64,000 nt of DNA from positions 124,001-188,000 of the forward strand of contig NZ_FNBE01000010.1 of NCBI RefSeq assembly GCF_900102195.1, in the 5' to 3' direction. The DNA is from Pseudonocardia oroxyli (GTDB lineage Bacteria; Actinomycetota; Actinomycetes; Mycobacteriales; Pseudonocardiaceae). A program made the translations under genes and the position numbers. Below the pieces are notes generated by a model. It had not been told where the DNA came from. It worked only from the letters and a program-made list of their open reading frames with translations, and ran no database searches. Positions 43,777 through 50,781 of the stretch are shown one piece after another (the first letter of the stretch is position 1; each line of letters opens with the position of its first letter).

Positions 43777-44676
43777 TCAGGCGTCTGGTGGACCGGTGAC
43801 GACCGCGACGATGACTGACCCAGACGGGAACTGTCGCGTCGAGGCCATGTCGACGATGCCCGCCAACATCTTGGCGACATACGTCAGTTCCAGGTCGACG
43901 CCGTGCCTCACCTCGAAGTCCTGTGCGAACTCCCGCAGTTCGGCCGGGCGTCGGGCGAAGCCGCCGAAGTGGTAGTCCAACTGCAGATCCCAGTTGTCGG
44001 TTACCTGCCCCGCTACTCCCTGAAGCCCGCGCACGTCGTCGGCGAGAAACGCGCCGCCCTTGAGCGAGGAGAAGCCGAGCACCCGCACGCCGCTCGGGAC
44101 GGCATACGCGAGGCCGGCCAATGTCCCCCCCGTACCGACCGGCGCGCAGAGGACGTCGTAGGGGAAGTCGATCTCAGCCGGTAGCTCAGCCACACCGCGT
44201 ACGGCTGCTGCGTTGCTTCCACCCTCAGGAACGAGGAAGAACTCCCCGAACCGCTCCTGCAGCGGGCCGAGGACTTCGTCCGACGTCTTGATCCGGTATC
44301 GGTCCCTGTCGATGTAGGCCAGCGTCATATCGCGGGTAGTGGCATAGGCGAGAGTCGGATTGTGGGGCAGGTGCTCCTCGCCTCGAATGACGCCCACGGT
44401 CTCGAAGCCGAAGTAGTAGCCCGCGGCTGCAACCGCGCGGATGTGGTTGGAGTAGGCACCGCCGAAGGTCAGGAGTTTGGTCTGTCCAGCTGCCTCGGCG
44501 TCTTTCAGGTTGTACTTGAGCTTGCGCCACTTGTTGCCGGGGATCTCCGGGTGAATGAGGTCGTCCCGCTTGAGGAGAAGCCGCACACCGTGGCGCTCGA
44601 GGCGCTCGTCGTGGATCTCCTGGACAGGAGAGGGCACGACGAGTTCCAGCTCGTCGAGGTGGCTCTCGACCGTCAC
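43777..44676 (-). CDS. PLP-dependent enzyme, D-cysteine desulfhydrase/ACC deaminase family
   Basis: A 299-aa protein of fold type II. The PLP lysine lies in GNKWRKLKYNL (about residue 48-52). The phosphate-binding and active-site motifs TFGGAYSNHIRAVAAAG and VGTGGTLAGLAYAVPSG are intact. The family includes 1-aminocyclopropane-1-carboxylate deaminase and D-cysteine desulfhydrase; the sequence alone does not settle the substrate. The ATG overlaps the integrase stop by 4 nt (ATGA), so it is carried and translated with the integrase as cargo. Confidence 0.85.
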   Translation of the reverse strand: MTVESHLDELELVVPSPVQEIHDERLERHGVRLLLKRDDLIHPEIPGNKWRKLKYNLKDAEAAGQTKLLTFGGAYSNHIRAVAAAGYYFGFETVGVIRGEEHLPHNPTLAYATTRDMTLAYIDRDRYRIKTSDEVLGPLQERFGEFFLVPEGGSNAAAVRGVAELPAEIDFPYDVLCAPVGTGGTLAGLAYAVPSGVRVLGFSSLKGGAFLADDVRGLQGVAGQVTDNWDLQLDYHFGGFARRPAELREFAQDFEVRHGVDLELTYVAKMLAGIVDMASTRQFPSGSVIVAVVTGPPDA

Positions 44677-46163
44677 GATGCCTCCGGACGTGCTCCCTTC
44701 GCGACGACCCAGCGGTTGCCGCTTCGTTCGATGATGCCCTCTCCGCCCAACGTCGTGACGGCGCGCTGGGCGGTGGACCTCGCCAGGCCGAAGTAGGCAG
44801 CGATATCGGGGACCGTCGGGAGGAGGTCACCTGCGGCCAGCTCGCCTGCAAGCACGGCACGTCGCAAGTCGACAGCGACCTCGGCGTAGGTCGTTGCACC
44901 GGGCCGGAGGTACTCGGCCATCGGACGGCTCATCCGAGCCAACCGGCGCGACGTTCCCAAAGCCTCGACGGACCCCGCGGCCGCCGCCATCGCGCGCAGC
45001 GTCGTCAGGTCACCCGCCAGCAATTCGGCGGCTCGCTGGTCGGCCGGCTTGGTCCAGCTTGCGTAGACCCGCAGCGTGGTCGCGCCCCCATCGCTGTGAC
45101 CGAGCCTGCCGGCAGTCGTCCGCAGGTCGACACCGGCCGCAAGGAGCTGGGTCGCGTTGAAGTGGCGGAGGTTCTTCAGTGGCTCGGTGATGCCGAGCCT
45201 GTTGGCGACCTCGCGGTAGCCGTGGGTGAAGTGGTCCGGATGCCACGGGGCGGTGCCCGCGGGATTCGGCGAGAAGACGAACGCATCAGCGGCAAGCAGG
45301 AGCCCGGCGGGCGCCAAGGCGGCGTCTCGGGCTGCTCGGAACCCGTCCAGCAGCTCGACGGAGACCGTGTCGAGAGACAACAAGCGTTCCTCGCCGGTCT
45401 TTGTGCCCTTGAGCTTCCGCTGACCCGACCGGACGACGTAGCTCGAGCGGACCCGCAGTAGCCCGCGCTCCAAGTCGAAGTCTGACCAGCGCAGGGCGAC
45501 GAGCTCGCCGCGGCGGGCGCCGGTCGTCACCGCCAGCCAGAGGAAGACGCCGAGCTCCTCGTCGCCCGCACCGGCAGCGTTGAGGAGCGCGGCAACCTGC
45601 TCGGGGCGAGGCGGGAGCGCCTGACGCCGAGCGAGCTTGGGTGGGTGCGCGTAGTCGGCCGGGTTGCGCTCGATCCATCCCCACGAGACGCCGTAGTTCA
45701 GCGAGGCCGAGAGGATCGCGTGCACACGCCGAACCGCTCCCGCGGACATCGGCTTGCACACATGGCCGGGCATCGGGCTCTTACAGAGCTGGTTGCATCG
45801 GCGCAGGTGTGTATAGAGCTTGTCGAGGATGTCCACCCGGTGCTGGAGCTTCCGGATCGGCATGTCGCCGAGCGCAGGCTTGATCGTGCGGCGGATGTAG
45901 CCCGCCGAGGTCTCCGCAGTGCTCAGCTCGTGATCGACGGTCTCCATCCAGCGGTCCAGGAGGCTGGCGACCGTGCGCTTGAGCTCCACCTTCTCGCCGG
46001 TGTCGGCCAGCGCGAGGAGTCGCTCGATATCCGCCTCGGCCTCCGCCCAGGTCCGGCGGTTCTCACCGCGGAGGTACATCTGCCGTTGGGTGACAGGGTC
46101 CTTGCCCGCGTACACGCGCGCGCGAAAACCTGACCTTCGAGTCTCGACCGAGCCCCTCGCCAT
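44673..46163 (-). CDS. Tyrosine integrase with C-terminal GntR-type winged helix
   Basis: A 496-aa protein. An N-terminal arm-binding region (SGFRARVYAGKDPVTQRQM) and SAM-like core-binding domain precede the catalytic domain. Catalytic residues are Arg217/218 (TGARRGE), Lys254 region, Arg333 in LKNLRHFNATQLL (first His of this box is Lys), His356 in RLGHS and Tyr367 in RVYASW. Residues about 425-490 form a GntR-like winged helix (LLPTVPDIAAYFGLARSTAQ, then ERSGNRWVV). The gene lies beside tRNA-Thr, the likely attachment site. The wing domain may regulate recombination or transcription. Confidence 0.9.
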   Translation of the reverse strand: MARGSVETRRSGFRARVYAGKDPVTQRQMYLRGENRRTWAEAEADIERLLALADTGEKVELKRTVASLLDRWMETVDHELSTAETSAGYIRRTIKPALGDMPIRKLQHRVDILDKLYTHLRRCNQLCKSPMPGHVCKPMSAGAVRRVHAILSASLNYGVSWGWIERNPADYAHPPKLARRQALPPRPEQVAALLNAAGAGDEELGVFLWLAVTTGARRGELVALRWSDFDLERGLLRVRSSYVVRSGQRKLKGTKTGEERLLSLDTVSVELLDGFRAARDAALAPAGLLLAADAFVFSPNPAGTAPWHPDHFTHGYREVANRLGITEPLKNLRHFNATQLLAAGVDLRTTAGRLGHSDGGATTLRVYASWTKPADQRAAELLAGDLTTLRAMAAAAGSVEALGTSRRLARMSRPMAEYLRPGATTYAEVAVDLRRAVLAGELAAGDLLPTVPDIAAYFGLARSTAQRAVTTLGGEGIIERSGNRWVVAKGARPEAS

Positions 46164-46271
46164 GAGCAGAAGCTAGGCCAGAACGGCGCGGACATGCCCG
46201 TACTCATGCCCCGGGCGGATCAGATGTGGATCATTCTGCGAGAGAAACAGGCTGCTGACCTGCTTCTTCTG

Positions 46272-46316
46272 TGGAGCCGCCTTGGGGAGTCGAACCCCAG
46301 ACCTACGCATTACGAG
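46272..46316 (-). repeat. Attachment-site half within tRNA-Thr
   Basis: The 3' 45 bases of the tRNA gene match 1574-1618 at 43 of 45 positions and form the right boundary of the proposed element. The integrase gene starts 109 nt further into the element. Confidence 0.65.
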
Positions 46317-46348
46317 TGCGTCGCTCTAACCGACTGAGCTAAGGCGGC
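46272..46348 (-). tRNA. tRNA-Thr (anticodon CGT)
   Basis: The 77-nt minus-strand gene begins GCCGCCTTAGCTCAG and ends with an encoded CCA. The acceptor stem pairs GCCGCCT with its complement, the anticodon arm GACGCACTCGTAATGCG places CGT in the loop, and the T arm reads GGGGTTCGACTCCCC. A 45-bp near copy at 1574-1618 marks it as the integration site of the element to its left. Confidence 0.95.
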
Positions 46349-46471
46349 GTGGTGCGTGGCAAGTCTAGCTACCGGGGTCCGGGCGGTTGCACGGCCCCCG
46401 CCTCGTCACCCGTGTGGGTCGTTCTGGCAGGTCAGGATGCCGACAGGCGCCAGCGCCGCGACGATTGGCGC

Positions 46472-46936
46472 ATGACGGTGGCCACGGACCCGCGCATCGG
46501 GGAGCGTCTGGTCGCGGCCGGGATGGTCACGGCGGAGGAGCGGGACTGGGCCGTGGAGGTGGCGGCGCGGAACGGGGCTCGGGTGGGGGCGGTCCTCGTC
46601 GCCGCCGGGCTGGTTCGGCGGACCGACCTGTACCGGCTGCTCGCGCGGACGTGGGAGCACCCCTACATCGACCTGGCGGACACCCGGACCGACCGCAGCC
46701 TGCTCGACGGGCTCGACCCGCAGACGTTGCGCACGCAGGGATGGTTCCCCGTGCGCCGGGAGGGCGGGGCGTCCTCGTCGCGACGTTGGAGCGGCCGACC
46801 GACGAGGTGGGCGACACCGGCCGCCGGACGGCCTGGGCGTTTGGCGGCCGTCGGGGCCGTGCAGGTGGTCCTGGCCTGGGTCTGGCCGCCGACCAGCCCG
46901 GGGTTCGAGGACTGGCTCGCGGCGCTGACCGGCTGA
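46472..46936 (+). pseudogene. MshEN-domain protein, probably frameshifted
   Basis: From the ATG at 46472 the frame encodes a typical MshEN (GspE N-terminal) domain: IGERLVAAGMVTAEERDWAV, GARVGAVLVAAGLVRRTDLY and WEHPYIDLADTRTDRSLLDG to GWFPVRREGG. The expected next stretch, VLVATLERPTDEV, is present only in another frame after a G-run at about 46763-46770. The remaining in-frame tail to 46936 is Arg/Pro-rich and unlike the family. A one-base deletion is the simplest explanation. No ATPase or glycosyltransferase domain follows. Confidence 0.55.
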
Positions 46937-46945
46937 CGCGCGCGG

Positions 46946-48091
46946 TTACCCCTGATGGAGCCTGGTCATCATCGCCTCGACCGCGATCCGCGGTTTCACG
47001 TTCAGCTCCAGGGCCTCGCGGCAGGCCAGGACCGACTCGAGCCTGCGCAGCGCCGACTCCGGGGTCCAGTCGCGGGCGGCCTGCCGCACGTCCGACTCGC
47101 GGTCCGGGTTGGTCAGGGCGACCTCGGAGCCGGCGACGAGGACGTCACGATAGAAGCTCGCCAGGTCGACCAGCGCGCGGTCAAGCGCGTCCCGTTGGGT
47201 GCGGGTGTTGCGGGACTTCTGCTTCCTCTCGAGTTCCTTCTCGGCGGCCTTGGCGCTGCGCGCCGCCTGCGCGACGCCCTTGCCGACCCCGCCCGCGCCC
47301 ATCGCGACGGCGAGCTCCTCGCGCTCGGCGGCGTCCCGGGACTCGCTGACGTCCGACGCCTCCGCCTCGGCCTCGCGCACCAGGTTGTCCGCGAAGGCGA
47401 ACGCGTCTCCCAGGTGCCGCAGCCGCAGCGGAACGCCGAGGACGCGTTCGCGGCGCTGCCGGGCGTGCTCGTTGCGGGCCAGGTGCCGGGCCCGGCCGAC
47501 GTGCCCACCAGACACCGACGCGGCCCACCGCGCCATCTCCGGCTCGATCCCGTCCCGCTCGACGAGCACCTCCGCGACCGCCTCGGGGCTGGGCGTGCGC
47601 AGGTACACGGTGCGGCAACGGGAGCGGATGGTGACCGAGACGTCCTCGGGGTGGTCCGACGGCGCGCACAGCAGGAACACGGTCTGGTCCGCAGGCTCCT
47701 CCACCGCCTTGAGCAGCGCGTTCGCCGCGCCCTCGGTGAGCCGGTCCGCATCGGTGATCACGACGATCTGCCAGCGGCCCGTGGAGGGGCGCCGGGCGGC
47801 GAGCTGCACGAGGGTGCGCATCTCCTTGACCGAGATGGACAGCCCCTCGGGGACGATCTCCCGGACGTCCGCGTGGGTGCCGGCGAGCACCGTGCGGCAG
47901 GACTGGCACTCCCCGCAGCCGCCGGTCGGGCACTGCAGGGCGGCCGCGAAGGCGCGGGCGGCGGTGGAGCGCCCGGACCCGGGCGGGCCGGTGAACAGCC
48001 ACGCGTGCGTCATCGCGGTGGGGTCCGTGGCGGCGGTGCTCAGCTCCTCGACGGCGGCCGGCTGGCCCACCACGTCACGCCAGACACTCAT
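46946..48091 (-). CDS. holB: DNA polymerase III subunit delta'
   Basis: A 381-aa protein of the clamp-loader AAA+ family: MSVWRDVVGQPAAVEEL, the P-loop GPPGSGRSTAARAFA (Lys replaced by Arg, as is usual in delta'), the zinc-binding cysteines CPTGGCGECQSC, ITDADRLTEGAANALLKAVEEP and the SRC motif in IRSRCRTVYLRTP. It loads the sliding clamp as part of the replicative clamp loader. Its ATG overlaps the upstream transporter/kinase gene stop by 4 nt. Confidence 0.93.
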   Translation of the reverse strand: MSVWRDVVGQPAAVEELSTAATDPTAMTHAWLFTGPPGSGRSTAARAFAAALQCPTGGCGECQSCRTVLAGTHADVREIVPEGLSISVKEMRTLVQLAARRPSTGRWQIVVITDADRLTEGAANALLKAVEEPADQTVFLLCAPSDHPEDVSVTIRSRCRTVYLRTPSPEAVAEVLVERDGIEPEMARWAASVSGGHVGRARHLARNEHARQRRERVLGVPLRLRHLGDAFAFADNLVREAEAEASDVSESRDAAEREELAVAMGAGGVGKGVAQAARSAKAAEKELERKQKSRNTRTQRDALDRALVDLASFYRDVLVAGSEVALTNPDRESDVRQAARDWTPESALRRLESVLACREALELNVKPRIAVEAMMTRLHQG

Positions 48092-50121
48092 CGGTGGGCT
48101 TCGGCGGGTTGTTCGGGGGTGGGCGGCAGGGAGGGTGTGACGCCGGTGAGCACACGCGCCGCGACGTCCTCCGGGTCACCGTCCGCCGCCACGACGACGT
48201 ACTGCTGCGGCTCGGCGGCCACCAGGCCCGCCAGCAGCCGCTGGACCCGCCCGTGCTCCTCGCCCGCGAGGCCCCCGGGCGTGCCCTCGGCCTCACGGTC
48301 CAGCAGCACCGAGATCTGCGGCCGCAGCCCGCCGGTGGACCAGGCGGCGAGCCGTTCGAGCTCACCGCGCTCCAGCTCGGCGTCCATCCGGTCCACGGCC
48401 ACGCCGAACTGCGCGATCGGGCTGGCCATGAAGCGGTCGACGACGACCACGGCCCCCTCGTCCAGCGCGGGCCGGATGATCCGCTCCACGATGTCCGCCC
48501 GGATGGCCGCCGCGGCGAGCACCTTGGCCCGGGCGCTGGACAGATGGGCCTCGCGGGTGGCCGCGGCCCAGCGGGACGCGTCCCGCTCGCTGTCCTCCGG
48601 CTCGACGACGACGTGGCCCCGCTCCCGCAGTGCGGCCGCCAGCCGGGCGGTCTGCTCCGCGGTCTCAGCCGGGGTGGCGCCCTCGACCGCGATCAGCGTG
48701 CCCGAGCCCCGCCGCGTCTCCCCCGAGCGCAGGGCCGACAGCAGGTCACCGAGCAGCGGCTCGAGCCGGCGCTCGTCCATCTGCCGGTACGCGAAGGTGC
48801 CGATCACGGCGGCGAGGATGCCGCCGCCCGCCAGCACGAACCGGGTGCCGTCGACGGTGAAGGTGTGGGCGAACAGGGTGATCGAGCGGGTGCTGACCAG
48901 GCCGACGACGACCGGGACCAGCGACATCGAGCCCAGCAGGACGAGGCGGACCAGGGACTGGACGAACGCGACGATGCGGCCGCGGATGTCGTCCGCCACC
49001 TGCGACCCGATGATCGTGAGGCCGGTGAGGAAAGCGATGCCGGCGAACCCGCCGACGAGCGCCACGGCCAGGATCGCCATGAAGAGGTAGCCGGACACCG
49101 CGACGATCACCAGCGCCGCCCCGGCCCCGACGATCGCGGTGCCGAACAGCCGGTTGTGCGGCAGCCGGTGCGCGAGCCGGGGCGCGACGCCCATGCCGCC
49201 CGCGAGTCCGACGAACACCGCGGTGAACAGCACGGAGTACGCGGCGTCCCCACCGCCGAGGCTGGCCGCGTAGAGCTTGGCGGACGCGATCACCGCGCCC
49301 CCCGCCGCGAACGCGCCGATGATGCCGAGCACCAGACCGCGGATCAGCGGGGTGGTGGCGACGAACGTGAAGCCCTCGCGCAGCAGCGTGAGCAGCTTCG
49401 GCGGGGCCTCCTTGTCCGGCCCGCCCCCGCGCCCGGAGATCTCCGGGATCCGGAACCAGACGATGATCGCACAGAGCAGGAACGCACACCCGTCGAGCAC
49501 CAGGGCGACGTAGACGGTGGTGAGGCTGGACTCCCCGCTCGCGGCCGGGAGCAGGTGCCCGATGCTGGACACGACCGTGAACAGGCCCGACGCGACCAGC
49601 ACGGACACGCCGTAGGTGACGACCAGGGCGAGCTGGTTCGCCGTCTCCACCTGGTCCTTGCGGCGCAACAGGTTGGGGACCGACGCGTCCTTGGCCGGGA
49701 TCCAGAACATGGCGCACATCTCGATCAGGAAGGTGGCGGCGAACAGCCACCACAGCGACCCGACGAGCGGGATCGAGACGAAGAGGCAGAACCGCAGCAC
49801 GTCGCAGGTCACCATGACCTTGCGCCGGTCGAAGCGGTCCGCCAGGGCGCCCGCGAGCGGGCCGAGCAGCAGCGCGGGCAACAGCTTGGTGGCGACGACG
49901 CCGCCGAGTGCGAAGCTCTGCGCGGCGTAGCCGGTGGTCAGCTGGGTGGCCAGCGAGGTGAGCGCGAGCAGGCTCAGCCACTCACCCGTCGCGGTGACCG
50001 CGGTGACGGCCCAGAGCCGCCGGAACGCCGGGATGGCGAGGACGCTGCGGACACGGTGGGCGGTGGGCGCGGGACTGCTCGCGCCGCCGGGGATCTCGGC
50101 TGCGATCGCGGACACCTCCAC
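48088..50121 (-). CDS. MFS transporter fused to a dTMP-kinase-like domain
   Basis: A 677-aa protein. Residues about 20-435 form a 12-helix major facilitator domain with LADRFDRRKVMV after helix 2 and VAPRLAHRLPHNRLFG in the middle. The remaining 200 residues resemble thymidylate kinase: LIAVEGATPAETAEQTARL at the P-loop position and VVVVDRFMASPIAQFG for the DR(Y/F) motif. The GxxGxGKS/T P-loop is lost, and the REPG motif is replaced. Such fusions are known in Pseudonocardiaceae next to holB, where normal kinases also sit. Here phosphoryl transfer is doubtful. The transport substrate is unknown. Confidence 0.85.
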   Translation of the reverse strand: MEVSAIAAEIPGGASSPAPTAHRVRSVLAIPAFRRLWAVTAVTATGEWLSLLALTSLATQLTTGYAAQSFALGGVVATKLLPALLLGPLAGALADRFDRRKVMVTCDVLRFCLFVSIPLVGSLWWLFAATFLIEMCAMFWIPAKDASVPNLLRRKDQVETANQLALVVTYGVSVLVASGLFTVVSSIGHLLPAASGESSLTTVYVALVLDGCAFLLCAIIVWFRIPEISGRGGGPDKEAPPKLLTLLREGFTFVATTPLIRGLVLGIIGAFAAGGAVIASAKLYAASLGGGDAAYSVLFTAVFVGLAGGMGVAPRLAHRLPHNRLFGTAIVGAGAALVIVAVSGYLFMAILAVALVGGFAGIAFLTGLTIIGSQVADDIRGRIVAFVQSLVRLVLLGSMSLVPVVVGLVSTRSITLFAHTFTVDGTRFVLAGGGILAAVIGTFAYRQMDERRLEPLLGDLLSALRSGETRRGSGTLIAVEGATPAETAEQTARLAAALRERGHVVVEPEDSERDASRWAAATREAHLSSARAKVLAAAAIRADIVERIIRPALDEGAVVVVDRFMASPIAQFGVAVDRMDAELERGELERLAAWSTGGLRPQISVLLDREAEGTPGGLAGEEHGRVQRLLAGLVAAEPQQYVVVAADGDPEDVAARVLTGVTPSLPPTPEQPAEAHR

Positions 50122-50222
50122 TGGTCTGGCGCGGGCCGGAGCTGCGGGGAGTCGTCCACCGACCGTGGAACCAGGGTAGACGGGGGCACCGACGGGTCTC
50201 GCCCGGCACCGACGAGGCCCGC

Positions 50223-50693
50223 TCAGGGGTTCATCAGCGAGTACCCCAGCTGCAGCAGGATCACCAGGTAGACGGCGACGAAGAACAGCGTCATCGTGCG
50301 CGAGCCCGCGCGGGCGCGCAGCAACCGGGACAGCCCGAGCTCGGCCTCGGTGTCGATCGGCGGCCGGTGCTCGATGCCGTTGACGATCGCCCCCCGCGGC
50401 TCCGGGCGCGACCTGCGGGTGGGGCGGCGCAGCAGCGGTTCCGGGGTGACGCGGGCCAGGTCCGGTGCGCGCGGGGCGGGGACGGGCGGGGCGGGCGTCG
50501 GAGGAGGCGCGAGATCAGCGAGGCCGGCGAGGTCTTCGGGGTTCGGGGGTTCGGGCTCGCGGGGTTCGGGCTCGCGGGGTTCGGGGTCACGGGTCGGGTC
50601 GTGGCGGCCGGTGGTCCACGGGGCGGGACGCGCCGGGCGCCGGGTGAACGGCATCCAGCGCACGAGCACGCCCGCGCGGTCCAGACCTGTCAT
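50223..50693 (-). CDS. Membrane-anchored hypothetical protein
   Basis: A 156-aa protein from the ATG at 50693 (MTGLDRAGVLVRWMPF). A Pro/Glu/Arg-rich linker with REPEP repeats fills the middle. The C-terminal end has one membrane helix (MTLFFVAVYLVILLQLGYSLM). Most of the chain should face the cytoplasm if the basic residues before the helix stay inside. No family is recognised. Confidence 0.6.
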   Translation of the reverse strand: MTGLDRAGVLVRWMPFTRRPARPAPWTTGRHDPTRDPEPREPEPREPEPPNPEDLAGLADLAPPPTPAPPVPAPRAPDLARVTPEPLLRRPTRRSRPEPRGAIVNGIEHRPPIDTEAELGLSRLLRARAGSRTMTLFFVAVYLVILLQLGYSLMNP

Positions 50694-50781
50694 GACCTCG
50701 GATCGTAGGACGGTCGGCGCCGGAGCACAGGTCATGCGCCCGGCGCGTCCGCACTGGGATCCCCGCCCCGCACGGCGGGGG

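Noticed and set aside
47199..49090. Long plus-strand frames opposite holB and the MFS gene
   Set aside because: They are antisense to two clear minus-strand genes and have His/Arg/Gly-rich shadow composition.
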